A DNA stretch of 64,000 nt from Eunapius fragilis (lineage: Eukaryota; Porifera; Demospongiae; Spongillida; Spongillidae). The position numbers and the translations under genes were made by a program. This document shows positions 1 to 12,809 of the stretch, one piece after another; the stretch's first letter is position 1, and the number at the start of each line of letters is the position of its first letter. Where the stretch lies: assembly GCA_963681505.1 (NCBI GenBank), contig OY811972.1, positions 3,703,332 to 3,767,331 of the forward strand, written 5' to 3'. Under the pieces are notes generated by a model that saw only the letters and a list, made by a program, of their open reading frames with translations, was not told where the DNA came from and made no database searches.

Positions 1-745
1 GCTCTTTTGCAAAGACCCTGTATAAAAACGTGACTGAATCATTACAACTCATGGAGAAGGGCCAGTGGAGGGGTTTTTAATGTGGGACAAATTTATTCCT
101 CTGGTATTATTCAGTTCAGAACCTAATCATTGGTAAACATATATGAATGGCTATTGAGAGCTCAGCTAATCACACCAAAGAGCTACAATGAATAGACCAC
201 GACCTTCACAGCTGTGAGGGTCTGACCTAATCCTTTAAGTGGAGGCAGAGGTGGGGTGAAGTGTGTCCTGCTGTAATATGCCACTTCACAGCTTCACAAT
301 GAGATTATTATAGTGGCCCAATCAATATGCATGTGGCAGTGCACACATGTGAATGTGTGGACGTGTATTACGAGTATGAGTGTGTGAGTGTGTGCATAGG
401 GGAGGTGGGATGGAGGGTGACTTATAATTGCTTCGTCATGCTGCAAGAAATATACACTACTGCAGCAAGGTACATGTATGTGTAACATTGTGATTAATGG
501 TTTGGATGACATATGGTGTGTACTAATAAGGGTATTATAGTTGAACGCGACCAGGGGCATGTGCGGGATATAACACCTAAGCTACATGGGAGGCACCCCT
601 GGTAATACGGGGCATACCCGACTGTCCGGCATCAAACGGCAACATTACATATGTGTGCATGGTGTACATGTACATGTTGGATACTGGAGTTCCATTTCTT
701 GCATACACTTGTCCACACACATACACACACTACCTATCAGAAGTC

Positions 746-782
<37 letters not shown>

Positions 783-1508
783 ACACACACCTATGTCATT
801 CAGTACCATGAAGGCATACATGGGGAGGGATAGTGTACTACACATCTCACATTTTTGTGAGGTCATTCGACCCCACAGCCACCTATATAGTGACATAACC
901 ACACCCTCCCTCCTCCCACCTTGAAATACCTTCCTATGTGCACACCAATCCCCAGCCACCCCTCAGAGATCTGATGAAACCTATGGGTAGCGTTGAATGC
1001 ATGGTTTCGTGGTCAACAGAAGTACAATGTATTTTATATACTTTAGCCTGATGTGTCATATGTGTACATGTAACAGAACCGTTGTGAAAAGTCATTAATG
1101 CCATGGGCTTTCAGACCATTTCTATCTAGCTCAAGTTCTTTATACCTCTAACCACAAGAGCTGGTTGGGTCTTAGCATAAGGTATGCACAAGTTGGTATG
1201 AAACATCAGAATGTGGTAACCATGGGAGGAATTTGGTGGAGATGACTCTTTCCTGCTCTGTGAAGGTATTCAACTACATGAGAAATTCTAGTCACTTCAG
1301 GCCTATATTCATGTAGTATTACGAATGGTTAGCAGAGGACACTGCTTCACAGTAAGGTCACTGATGGGGCAAGCATGCGATAGTTGGGGTTAAAAGGAAG
1401 AAGTAGCTAAGCTGGTAAATCACCCTGAGGCCTTATGGGCAGGTGGGGAGGAATATGTGGATGATGAGCTCATGTAAGGTTGTGATGATAAGAAAATGAT
1501 GCAAAAGA
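1..1508. repeat. Leftmost copy of the recurrent intron module
   Basis: The first 20 bases are the right end of the TA-flanked 750-bp MITE that is complete at 38014-38765. The rest follows the same order as 15200-17930 and 38766-40840: a CA microsatellite near 750-790, a stretch containing GTCATTCAGTACCATGAAGG, a stretch with AGCTGGTTGGGTCTTAGCAT, and the plus-strand HPEALWAGGEEYVDDEL segment ending near 1477. No ankyrin exon is present in this copy. It lies left of the ankyrin gene's 3' end, so copies probably continue beyond the window. Confidence 0.8.
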
Positions 1509-1800
1509 ACACAGCACTGCGCGAAGGCATACCGTATGCGGTGTTGTATATTGCATTGATATTACACAAAACTGGTCTGCAATCGTCGCGTATGCAGTTT
1601 TAGGTACGACTGGAATGCAGACTCCCGATAACTCCGGATACGGATACATTGTATATACGTATGATATCAGGTCTGCATACGACCTCTGTATATCAATCAG
1701 TATACGTTTCATGACCGTATACTGACCCTTGTAACGTTTCAGCATACGTTTGATGTCTGTATGCAGAGTTTCGGTATACGAGTGGTTATCGTAGCATATC
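1509..1800. mobile_element. Possible CACTG-type transposon left end (partner not found)
   Basis: The module breaks off after GAACACAG and the new sequence begins CACTGCGCGAAGG. It then carries dispersed copies of GTATACG/CGTATGCAG-like words, which resembles the ends of the complete element at 44914-50830 (CACTGTGC, GTATAC-rich). I could not find a matching GCGCAGTG right end with a repeated target in the window, so this may be a truncated end or coincidence. Confidence 0.3.
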
Positions 1801-4402
1801 CCGATCTGCATTCGGCTACTATATCCATTCCCAATAACCAACAATAACATGAGTTGCAAACTTTATATAATGAAATCACAACGACATGAATAAGCAGTAC
1901 GAAATTCTGCTTTCTATACTTCTTTCCTCCATCATCAATGCAGCTTAGCATCCATTCGGTCCTGAAGTTGAGATAAAGTGCGCGTCAAGTCAGTAGCCGC
2001 GGTATAAACATCCATGACTTACTGGGAGCAACTGAAGCGCTGTGAACATAGAGTGCGCATAGCAAGTTCTTCAGCGGGTAGTACTTGCCATTTCTAGGGC
2101 AGGTTTGATCCTTTGTTTAGTAGTGGACCAGTGGTTTTATGCTGTGCTTGCTGTCGGCTTTCTGTATTAAAGAACACGCTACGGTAAATGTCAAAACGGT
2201 ACACATTTTCCAACGTACTTGAGTTTACTTGCCAAGCGTACGCTCGATTTCTGTCTTCAGCGGTGTATCTATTGTATTGTAAAGAACACGGCATTGTAAA
2301 GACTCTACCTTTTTATGTTTTCTTCGTAAATCGATTTGCCTGGTTTGAGTTTAAAAGAACATTCACACACGTTCAACACTTACTACGATCCCTGCACAAG
2401 TGATTAGTGAATTCCACCGTAGAATTACCACGCAGCAGCGTGTTCTTTTTTTTTGACACGCAAATAACTACGGAAGATGAAACGCATGGCCAAATTGAGC
2501 ATCATTAAGACCGCTTACCTTCGTTGATCTCTCTGCCTACCTATAAGAGAGACATAATACTTACCTACTTTTCATACAGCCATTTTTAAGCGCCAAGAAA
2601 CACGTGACCACGCGACTAAAGATTATTTGTCAATAACCTCCAATCGAAGCCCAGCGCAGCTGAGGTACTATAAAGCCCTGTGGATATGAAATTGTTTCTG
2701 CCTAATGCATGATCAGATCATTGCTGTATGTGTGTATGTGCTTTGTTTAGCGGCCTACAAACAATTTCAATAGGCTTGGAACTTTGTTTTACACCAGGGC
2801 ATCAATACAACTGGCTGTCACGGTCATGCAGTATTAAGCTGTGATTGGTTTTACTCCGTCGATGAACGCACCACGTATGTCACACCCACGTTGAGAGCTG
2901 TGCTGATGATGTGCATGGTCGGAGAGCATCAGTGTACAGGGGCTGATATCGAAAAGGAGGATTGCACTGCAGCAGGTCAGACCCGCGATATGGAAAGCAG
3001 GGGGGAGGGTGCTGTACACTTCAGGCCAGATACTCTAAGAGGGGGGGGGGGGGGGTGCTGCCTAGCGGAAGGGGGGGAGGAAACGTATATGAAATGGGGA
3101 GGGGGGGGGGGGGGGGGGGGGGGGGGTTGCAACCCCACCCCGCTGTATCAGCCCATGGTGTACTGTACTCCCCACAATAATGTATGTCACTGATTTGTGA
3201 CTGCAGCTGCTTCTTCTAACATAGCACATGCTGTCCATACTTTAACTAAATTGTCACCGTATGTCTCCTGGCCTAGCCGGCCTCAGTTAAACCGTTTAAC
3301 GTAATGCCCCCCCCCCCTCCCTGCCCCAAATCTGCACTCCATTTTCTATTGTATGTGTGTGTGTGTGCCCTTAGGTATAATACATGTTTCTGTTGGTTGA
3401 GCACAACAAATTTGACAGAAATTTAGCTCCCTCCCAAATGCAAGGGCGTAGACTAGTTTTTAAGGGTGGGGGGGTTATTTGTGGTTACTTTTGCGTGCAC
3501 ATGGGTTTTGTTTGTGAATACGATGTCGTTGCTCTCCTGGCTTGCTACACAGAAACCAAAGAGCTGTACACTTCCAACTCAATCAGCAATTACAAGTGTG
3601 TGACGCAATTGTAATACGTGCGTGTGGCATGTCACATACAACTCTATTGAATAGCGTGCACTTTACAATTGATTATTAACAACTTCAGAAATTTTTATAA
3701 CTCAACTGCAAAAATCTGGGGGGGGGGGGCTAAAGTCCCCCCTGGGTCATTCTATGGCAGATCACCCGATGGACATGCTATTTTTCCACCACACCCCCTC
3801 AGATTTGAATTATAGTTTGCACATCTGTTTAGTATATTAGGGAAAGTAAGGTCACCAATTATCACATCTGTGTCTTTATCATATCTTGAGAATCTTGATT
3901 ATTAATTATTCATTTGTTTTTTTACTCTTTCATCTTAAAAATTCATATCCCTTGAGCCATTGGTCACAGAGTACAGTGCAAGGTATCATTGAGAAGCCAA
4001 AACCATGGCAAATTATACTACTGAGTTGTATTAATTATTTCATGAAGTTTATTAGCCATTAAATTGTAACACAAAGTTTGGCAGCTCATGGCTATGAAGG
4101 GACAAGCTTTTATTAAAATGTTTTATTTTTCCAGTAAAGCTTTATCATCATAGAGTATAAAATGTTATAAATTGGACTGGCTAATCATATTTACAAAAAA
4201 CTATAAATGTTTAAAGTACAAGCATTTCGTTTTGTATGCACCTTGGTATGGTGCATTATCAAAACTAATGTTTCAAATTTGGTTTCCCAGCCAAAAATAA
4301 TCAGTTAACGTAAAGGTCTTAACAATGTTACATTCCTAGAACTTATATAAAGGCAAATGTCAGGCCTACATTTAAAAAAGGTACAAGCTGTTTGAACCTT
4401 TG
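1801..4402. other. No gene seen; homopolymer-rich intergenic sequence
   Basis: I see no convincing exon here. The stretch holds two G-runs near 3041-3055 and 3100-3126, a C-run near 3307-3316, a short GT run near 3354-3367 and AT-rich DNA from 3800 to 4380. Open frames across the G-runs are poly-glycine artefacts. Confidence 0.5.
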
Positions 4403-4819
4403 TCAACGATCCATGTGAAATAGTGTATCCTCGGAACTGGTCAAGCTAGGTGGGTCAATGGTGCAAAGAATGTCACTTTCCTCAATCCAGCATGTATCAT
4501 CACTTTCAGGGTAAACAAATTTGTTCATACCACCGCTGGGGTGCATGAACCTGATTAGTAAATCTCCAAACTCTTCAGAGATATCATTGACTATACCATA
4601 CCACACTATTTTATCGTACATACATGCTACATAGTTGCCTTTGACTACATCAGAGATGTCAATTTGCAACACCTCCACAATGCTGACTACTCTGGCCCTT
4701 GGTCCTGAGGAAACTTCATGCACTGCCAAAGTAGTTATGGAGAGTGGAACATATCTATGATAGCTCTGAGTACCCTTGAGAGTGTGGCTTACGATGCGCC
4801 ATTCAAAAAGCAATGTAGA
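4403..4819 (-). CDS. Terminal exon of a hypothetical protein with a Tudor/SH3-like small domain
   Basis: This minus-strand frame is open for about 138 codons and ends at a TGA (4403-4405). A possible acceptor (GCAGTAG before TCTACATTG) lies at its upstream edge, and an in-frame TAG just beyond supports an exon boundary rather than a start. The central part contains KGNYVACMYDKIVWYGIV, then a short hydrophobic/acidic stretch, RFMHPSGG, DDTCWIEESDILC and IDPP. I recall this combination (a YD-x-x-WY-x-G strand, a FMHP motif, then a CW...DILC strand) at the C-terminus of many uncharacterised sponge, cnidarian and fish proteins, some transposon-linked. A beta-barrel fold is inference. No function can be assigned. 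It could be a final exon of the same transcript as 6308-6453, on the same strand. Confidence 0.5.
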   Translation of the reverse strand, partial: STLLFEWRIVSHTLKGTQSYHRYVPLSITTLAVHEVSSGPRARVVSIVEVLQIDISDVVKGNYVACMYDKIVWYGIVNDISEEFGDLLIRFMHPSGGMNKFVYPESDDTCWIEESDILCTIDPPSLTSSEDTLFHMDR

Positions 4820-5574
4820 CTACTGCCACCAACTAATCACAATATAACTACTCAGGATATAAGCTGTGTATAATGATCACTTCACATAAGAAAGAACACT
4901 CACACAAGACCCCCCCCCCTCCCTTAAATATTTTTCCATTACAAGGAGGTCAGGTCTCATGAATAGGGTTCTTCACCTCACTTCATATGCCTCCATTCAG
5001 TGTAGGGAAAAACCAAGGCATGAACCTAATTCATGGTCTCATGTAAGGCTTCACACTTTATTGTGTTTACATTACAACCACAGCATTTCATTGCTGCCAT
5101 GGAGTGCTCTATGTCAATAACCTTTGTCATTTGAAATACTCAATAACCAAATAATTAGCCACTCCTATTTTGATTTAAAATAACTCTATGATGATACAAC
5201 CTTGTGATGTATTTTATCTTACACTGCGAGACTTTGTCCCTTTTTACTGGGATGTGCCCCAAAAATAGAAATTCATGTTCTGGTTAATTAACCTCCCAAA
5301 TTATTATTTAAAGTATGTGTTCAGATTGTTTGATGCTTCAACTTCTCAAATATACCTTGCATTAAATTATGTGACTAATCATTACAGAGATATTAGCAGT
5401 CAAAGATTTAGGGTAAAGAAATAAATAAAACAATTATCACACCAAATCTTGAAATCTGATAAAGATTATAAGGAGATAATTGATGAGGTTACTTTCCCAG
5501 TCATGGTAAACATATATACCCAATTTCATCCAAACCATTTCAACCTACATGTACCTATAACTTACCCCATCTCA
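4820..5574. other. No gene seen
   Basis: AT-rich sequence with one C-run near 4910-4921. I see no exon, repeat or transposon end. Confidence 0.4.
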
Positions 5575-6287
5575 CAAAAACTCCCCCCTCTCTCCTACCT
5601 TCCCCTCTCTCCTACCCTCCCCTCTCTCCTACCCACCCTCCCTCCTCTCCTACCGTCTCTCTTACCCTCCCCCTCTCTCCTACCCTCCCCCCTCTCTCCT
5701 ACCCTCCCCCTCTCCTACCGTCTCTCTTACCCTCCCCCTCTCTCCTACCCTCCCCCTCTCTCCTACCCACCCTCCCTCCTCTCCTACCATCTCTTACCCT
5801 CCCCCTCTCTCCTACCCTCCCCCTCTCCTACCCTCCCCCCTCTCTCCCACCCTCCCCCTCTCTCCCACCCTCCCCCTCTCTCCTACCCCCCTCTCACCTA
5901 CCCCCCTCTCTCCTACCCCCCTCTCTCCTACCCTCCCCCTACCCTCCCCCCTCTCTCCTACCCTCCCCCTCTCTCCTACCCTCCCCCTCTCTTCTACCCT
6001 CCCCCCTCTCTCCTACCCTCCCCCTCTCGCCTACTCCCCTCTCTCCTATCCTCCCCATCTCCCCTACCCTCCCCCTCTCCCCTACCCTCTCTCCTACCCT
6101 CCCCCCTCTCTTACCTTCCCCTCTCTCCTACCCTCCCCCTCTCTCCTACCCCCCATCTCTCCTACCCTCCCCCCTCTCTCCTACCCCCCATCTCTCCTAC
6201 CCTCCCTCTCTCCTACCCTCCCCTGTCTCTCCTCCCCCCCTCTCTTCTACCCTTCCTCTCTCCTACCTCCTACCCTCCCACCAATTC
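5575..6287. repeat. Long polypyrimidine tract, CTCTCTCCTACCCTCC-type minisatellite
   Basis: About 700 bases are almost purely C and T on the plus strand. They are built from irregular units of the type CCCTCTCTCCTACCCTCC, 14-22 bp each, with only isolated A and G bases. The open frame through it (runs of Pro, Leu, Ser, Tyr) is a composition artefact. It lies directly downstream, in minus-strand sense, of the splice donor of the exon at 6308-6453, so that intron would begin with a long GA-rich RNA stretch. Such homopurine-homopyrimidine tracts can form triplex DNA. Confidence 0.9.
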
Positions 6288-6307
6288 CTCCCTCCATCCT
6301 CTCTCAC

Positions 6308-6453
6308 CATCAGCTTCCACTTGCCCATACGTTGGGCTATGCCCATCAGCTGGGTGTTACTGTGGTCAACGGTGGTCCTCAGTACATTCTCCAGGTCTGT
6401 GATGTGATGCTGCACGTCACCTTGCATCCTGAGCCTGTCCACTGCTGTCCTGG
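6308..6453 (-). CDS. Predicted internal exon, unidentified helical protein
   Basis: A 146-bp minus-strand stretch is bounded by a good acceptor (CCTTCCCAG) and a good donor (ATG|GTGAGA). It is open in one frame, reading RTAVDRLRMQGDVQHHITDL, then ENVLRTTVDHSNTQLMG, then IAQRMGKWKLM. The composition is amphipathic-helical and looks like real protein, unlike the surrounding low-complexity DNA. I do not recognise the family. The ankyrin gene ends at 7072, so this exon belongs to a different, downstream gene on the same strand, possibly together with 4403-4819. Confidence 0.45.
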
Positions 6454-7071
6454 CTGGGAAGGTCAGGATCCCCCCGCCCCCTAACCCTCTGTGGGTTGAG
6501 GCACATGGTACACAGATGTACACACTACCCATACATGGGGTTAATGCTATGGCAGCTAGCTATAGTGCTACTGAAGCATGCCAGGTATTCTTGTTGTATC
6601 CACTGCTGACCTGCTGGGACCAAAAGAAATGACCAAACCAAATAATAACAATAAGACTTGCAGATGGCTGTACAGAAGACCTCCATTTACCATCCAATAG
6701 AGTCAACCTGTGTGGTTGTGGCACTAAGTTAAGGGAAGAGTTGGTATGGATGATGCTGTATGGCTGCCAACACTGCTATCATGCTTTGGTTAACTTCTAC
6801 AATGAAGCGATTTCAAGACAAAATGATTTGTCTGATGGTTATGAAACCCCTGATCTTATAAGAGGGCACGAGATTACAAATTTGGGTGCTTATATGGAGG
6901 TTTGCCTGTATATACCTCTGACCTGGCCTGTATTGAAATCTGATTATGAACCCCATGAATTTAAATATGCTAACTGTCTAATAACAGCAAAAAAAAAAAG
7001 ATGATCATAAACCAAGACATACATTAATTATATAGATACTTCAAATAACTTTTAATGTCTATTCTAACTAA
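6454..7071. other. 3' flank of the ankyrin gene; ATTAAA signal near 7050
   Basis: No exon is evident. On the minus strand ATTAAA occurs about 16-22 bases after the stop codon of the ankyrin gene (plus-strand 7051-7056) and could serve as its polyadenylation signal. Candidate only. Confidence 0.3.
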
Positions 7072-7629
7072 TCAGACGTTAAATGCTACTTCCATGGCTT
7101 CAGGATTTGTAAGCCTAAAGTTTTCTGTCTGAGAGATTGGATGTGACTCAACCCTTTGCCTTATGTCTTGGAGTTGTTGTTCAACTTGTTTCTTCTGTTG
7201 CTCTGTCTCTTGGAGAAGTTTCTTAGTGTCAAGAAGTTGTTTTTCAGTTTGCTCCTTCAGTTTCTTAGTGTCCTGAAGTTGTTGTTCTGTTTGTTCCTTC
7301 TGTTTCCTAGTGTCTTGAAGTTGTTGTTCTGTTTCTTCCTTCTGTTTCCTAGTGTCTTGAAGTTGTTGTTCTGCTTGTTCCTTTAGTTTCCTTGTGTCTT
7401 GGAGTAGTTTTTCAGTTTGCTCCTTCTGTTTCCTAGTGTCTTGAAGTTGTTGATCTGTTTGTTCCTTCTGTTTCCTAGTGTCTTGGAGTAGTTTTTCAGT
7501 TTGCTCCTTCTGTTTCCTAGTGTCTTGGAGTAGTTGCTCCTTCTGTTTACTAGTGTCTTGAAATTGTTGCTCGGTGTGACACAGTTTTTTTCTTGTTTCA
7601 CGAAGGTGTTGGCTCATAGTCATGATTAC
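7072..7629 (-). CDS. Terminal exon: coiled coil of 14-residue repeats
   Basis: The exon begins after a CATCAG acceptor with VIMTMSQHLRETRKKLC and ends at TGA (7072-7074). Between them are about nine copies of a 14-residue unit close to LLQDTRKQKEQTEQ, encoded by a 42-bp tandem repeat, which gives a strongly charged heptad pattern. The last part is VESHPISQTENFRLTNPEAM. This exon has no counterpart in S2, which places the duplication breakpoint between here and about 8.06 kb. A 42-bp unit keeps the reading frame when the array expands or contracts. Confidence 0.75.
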   Translation of the reverse strand, partial: VIMTMSQHLRETRKKLCHTEQQFQDTSKQKEQLLQDTRKQKEQTEKLLQDTRKQKEQTDQQLQDTRKQKEQTEKLLQDTRKLKEQAEQQLQDTRKQKEETEQQLQDTRKQKEQTEQQLQDTKKLKEQTEKQLLDTKKLLQETEQQKKQVEQQLQDIRQRVESHPISQTENFRLTNPEAMEVAFNV

Positions 7630-10600
7630 CTGATGATATGGAGACATTAATTATCAATGCATGTTTGGTAGAGGGTAGTAAGAACACATTACTAAATCTT
7701 TATAATTTGATTTGCTTTCATTGTACAGGACTCAAACACTATATACATCTGGAGGCAAGTAATGGCCTGTGAATGCATGCACTAACGAACTACCTACAGA
7801 CCTTCATAAAGGGTACAACATGAAAGGTCACTAGTAATGAGTCAGTACAAAAAACTGTGATGTTCAATAAAGAGATAATATTGTCAGAGAGGAGGTGGAT
7901 GAGCGCTTTTGCTCAATGGTGCGCTTATCTTATGTTGTACGCACCGCTCTTTCCTAACTTAGAAAGCACTACAATTGCTTTGCAATAGTATTTCTGTGCT
8001 GTATACTACGTTGTTGCGATGAATGAACCTGCAGATGCTACATGTATTGCTGCCTGTGAGCGTGTACTGTGGTCACCGGCAAGACAGTACATCAGGCCTA
8101 TTTGTGAATGGGAGCACCAGCTTACACAACACTTTATAATGCTGATAATTGGTAGTGCCCATCATAAGTCTTGTATGCATGTCTTAAGTGGACACACTTC
8201 ACAGAACAGATGTCTCAATTGGCTTTGCTGGTTCGAAACGCTCATGCCATTGCAAAGGCTGGACTTTCACTGACATGGAGTGGATGCTCTTGATGAGAAG
8301 AAGGCCTTGATATGGGAATGTCTTACAGGACTAACAAGAAGTGCTGTTAGTTCACCCAGTGCATTGCAGAATAGCAGCAGGCCAGTCTCCAGGGAAGTGT
8401 TCAGTCTGGAGATGGTACCTATAGAAGCAAACACCTTCATGGCCACCTTCATAGAGCTGCTTTTTTCTATTTACAATTTTTACCATTCCAGTGCATTGAA
8501 CAGAGACAATCTTAAGACATCATGTGCCACAGTAGGGATAAACTCTTTAGTTCCAAGCAGGGTTGGCGGTACTACATGTAGTTGACTGCCTCACACAACC
8601 CCTAAACCACTATCTAGCTTTAAGATAGTTAAGTTAATTATTGTTGATCTAGTTGTTTTGAAATCAGCGCTATATTTAACCCTTTCACCACCCACAAAAA
8701 TGATTTAAATTCCACTTAAGTTTAGCTTCAATTCGATGTCTAAAATGTCTGTATCAGACGTAAGTTATGAGCCTGCCGAGTTGTAGTTTATATGGAAAAA
8801 ATAATTATTCAGGAGAGGATTTTCAAGTTATTAGCATCATACATGGTTAAAGTAACATTCATCCAAAGACAAATACATGTATGAGTAAATGCATCACGAT
8901 CTGAAGATGATGTGAAGCACGCTCCCATACAAAGTCATAGTGGAATGATCCCCATCTACGCCTGCCATGGATACTTACATTTATGCAACCAATAACAGAT
9001 TGTAGCATTACAAGGCAGTTAGTATAAGTCTAAATAGCAACATCAAAGAATATCATTTTATGGTGATTGGTGGAACTCCTGGTACCGTACATGTACATTT
9101 GGTCACACCATACAGTACATATAGTACCTCAACCTATGACTGATCATGACAGACAATACGTGATGTACAGTAAACAGCACATGCAACATACCTCGCTGGG
9201 TGATGTCTTCAATATTTCGACTATTTCCTTCTTCACAGCGTATTGCAGGGCTGAGTTTCCATACTGATAAATGGTAATTCACATTTGTGTGGGGTATTTG
9301 GTGAATTGTCACACATATGTACTGAATGTTGTCCTGCTGATAACAATATGGCAGCTATATACACCCCTGGTGTGTGCACTATTGAAATAATGTCTTACAC
9401 TTCTCTCCATGCATATGCAAACAAGCATTACAGGAGGTGATATAATTGAGGATGATTATTATAACATCATCATGACATATGGAAGACAAAGATGTGTTGA
9501 ATATGGCAATGGACGGTGTGCATCTAAATGAGTAATATAAGAGTGATGTATGCCAACCTTGTTAGTGTGACTGATATTAGCTCCGGCTTCTATGAGTGAT
9601 TTCACCACTTCAACATGTCCCTTCATACTTGCTGCCATCAATGGGCTCCAACCACCCTGTAATACATTAACAGGAAGGGATTTAGTGAACAGATGTGGAC
9701 AAGGAGAGTGTTGGGTACAAAATACAGTTATGGTAGTACAAAATACAGTTATGGTAGTACAAAATACAGTTATGGTAGTACAAAATACAGTTATGGTAAT
9801 ATAATAATATACAGCAAGTTTGCTAAAGAACGCAACGCTTTAAAATCCCTACAATAACTCAGAATTGAAATTAATATTTCTTTAATGTACATGTTGCAGT
9901 AGTTAGGCAAATACATGTACCAATTAGATATAAGCGGTTAAGTAACTGTTCAAATCCAATATTCAAAGAGCTCTATTAACAAGGTTATTCAAGATTACAG
10001 TTTACGATAATTGATTTTAATAACTAATAAGGAACACATGATCTGGATATGAGGTGGAACAGTAATGATTTAGGTTCAACAGTGAGTTATTAATATTTAA
10101 GATTTGCTTTAAGGTAGGAAATCCTATGTTTCAAAAACAAATAGTAATACCATGGTTGGATAGGTGACAATGTGGCGATTTCAAATGTGCTTTTGTTTTT
10201 GTCAAAATGTTAACCGAGGAAAAGTTATGGGGCATCAAAAATTTCGACGCCATATTCCAAATAGTTAGAACATTAGCGTTTCGCAAATAAATTAAGACCG
10301 CCATTTGTTCCGTATATCTAATTATCTGCATTTTTATTATTGGTTATAGGTTAACTGTTAAGGGCTAGGGTGGGCTATATATAATTGGCAGGTAAATTAT
10401 TTTTATGGTGTGTCCGTATTCTGTTGTGAATTTTCATAATGCGTGGTAAATGTGTCTGCGCGCGCGATCGATTGTGTATGCGTTTCAATGTGCGCGCGCG
10501 TGTTGTTTATATGTGCGTGTGTTATGTATGTGCGCTATTTGTGTCTGCGCGTAAGAAGTTGCGTTGCTGACGGACAACAGCTACTGCTTGGCATGTCCGA

Positions 10601-12778
10601 GTTCATTAGATAGTAACCACGATTTTCTACCTCGTGCACTGTAAGGGCTAAGCCCATCTGTAGGCGCTTTCTGGACTATATAATCATGGATTGTATCATA
10701 GATATTAGAGTAGATTGTATATAGTAAGGGGGCGTCTCCAAGGAAAAGATAACGTCATTTTGTCACCATACAATATGCAATAATTATTTTAATAAAAGAT
10801 ACAACTGGTTATAATATAACATGTATACACACACATAGCAAATGCACAAAACGAGCCGCTTGTGACATGACAATGTGCATCTTCCAGGGGGTCTCCTGTG
10901 TAATAAGATAATCATTATGGACTGTCTGAGATACTCTACGGGTATAGGTGTGTGTCCTGGGGTGAGCGTCCAGGGTACTGTAGGGGTACAGGTGTGTGTC
11001 CTGGGGGGAGAGATGTGAGCCGTCAAGAGACGTGAGCCATCCAGGGTACTGTAGGGGAACAAGGTGTGTGTCGTGGGGGAAGAGACGTGAGCCGTCAAGA
11101 GACGTGAGCCATCCGGGGTACTGTAGGGGAACAAGGTGTGTGTCGTGGGGGAAGAGATGTGAGCCGTCAAGAGACGTGAGCCATCCAGGGTACTGTAGGG
11201 TAACAAGGTGTGTGTCCTGGGGGAAGAGACGTGAGCCGTCAAGAGACGTGAGCCATCCGGGGTACTGTAGGGGAACAAGGTGTGTGTCGTGGGGGAAGAG
11301 ACGTGAGCCGTCAAGAGACGTGAGCCATCCGGGGTACTGTAGGGGAACAAGGTGTGTGTCGTGGGGACTGAGGGTTGTCTGGTCAGTCAGTACTTCTAGA
11401 AATGTATGTCTGCAATGACTTGATGCCTGCATGGGGACAGTATACATTTATAGCCTGACAAATATTTCTATGCACACTCAATAGACCCATTGCTAGTAGT
11501 AGGGGTGCATGGATCATGTGTAATGTACATACAAGGCACCCCCCCCCCGCCCACTCACCCCACAACAAGCCTTATCCACACTATTGCTTTCGACACTCAA
11601 AATGGTGGATCAGACAAATAACATCACTTCGCTCCGCCCATTGCACAACCTCTATACATGCTGCTGGGCCCGCTCTTGTTTTATACTTGTCTCCTTGCGT
11701 TAACTCGGAAATGATACATATACCCGGCAGTGTGTAGACCATGGGACCATGTGAGAGTGTGTGGACTACCTTGTTCATACTGTCCAATCATCCTAGGTGG
11801 CACGCTCTTTGCCTCTGGTGTCCGATGTCAACAAAGCAGCTGCTGTTATCATGGCAACTACTGGTGCTGAAGCCATCCCCTGCTTCACCACTACAGCCTT
11901 GTCTGCCTCCACTATGTTTGCTGATCCAGAGGTGTCAGGACAGGGACTCCCGGGGCTGCTGTCTCCATATAGATAACAAGGTCGTCACAGAACGCAGCAC
12001 CACCAACTCATCTGCCACCCCATTGGTGGCCTCGCTCCAGGCTTGTGTGCTGTAGACTGGGGAGAGGGACTGCCGGAGGTCATGAGATTGGGTCCGCTCT
12101 GGGCCTTGATGGTGGAGGTCCTTGGGTCTCCCTCTCCATGTCCTAGGACTTCTGGATGGGGACTGCTGGTGGGGGTCATGGGTAAGGATGCCATTGGCTG
12201 CTATCTGGGGAGTGAGGTTCCAAGCAGATGCCTGGAGGAAGGGACAGAAGGGACATGGAGATCAGAGGGGGATGGAAGGTGAAAGAGGGAGTGAGTGAAA
12301 TGGAGAAAGGGAACAGGAGAGAGAGAGAGAGAGGAGGTGATTCCTCCCTGCCATGCATTGTACACATGACCTCAGCTATAGATGCATCAGGAGGAGAGAT
12401 GTTTAACAACCCGTTTACGACAGATGCAGGGTAACCTGGGGAATAATTCCCTCCTAGTCCTAGTGTTTCCTATATAAAGCCAATAACCACCCCCTCCTCC
12501 CACGTTATGTATCCCTCTTCACACTATGTTTGTCACAAAGAAAATAACACTACAATAACCCCCAAGGCTGATCAAAGGGATAATGAACAGGTAATCCAAG
12601 ACACAGGTATTTTTTATGCATCAACTGAAGGGGACAGTAGCCATCTTGGATGTACGTACGTTGGGCTATTACATTTAATAATCGTACACCCCCACGGAAG
12701 ACACGTTATAAAATACATCTACCCTGGTCAGCTCATGTGAGCACACAACCCTCTGGACAGTACGTTGTACGCACCCCC

Positions 12779-12809
<31 letters not shown>

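Noticed and set aside
5449-6402. 317-codon proline/leucine/serine frame
   Set aside because: It is the polypyrimidine minisatellite; composition explains the absence of stops.
10784-11447. Overlapping frames of 140-212 codons on both strands
   Set aside because: Shadows of the 72-bp tandem repeat, which preserves all frames.
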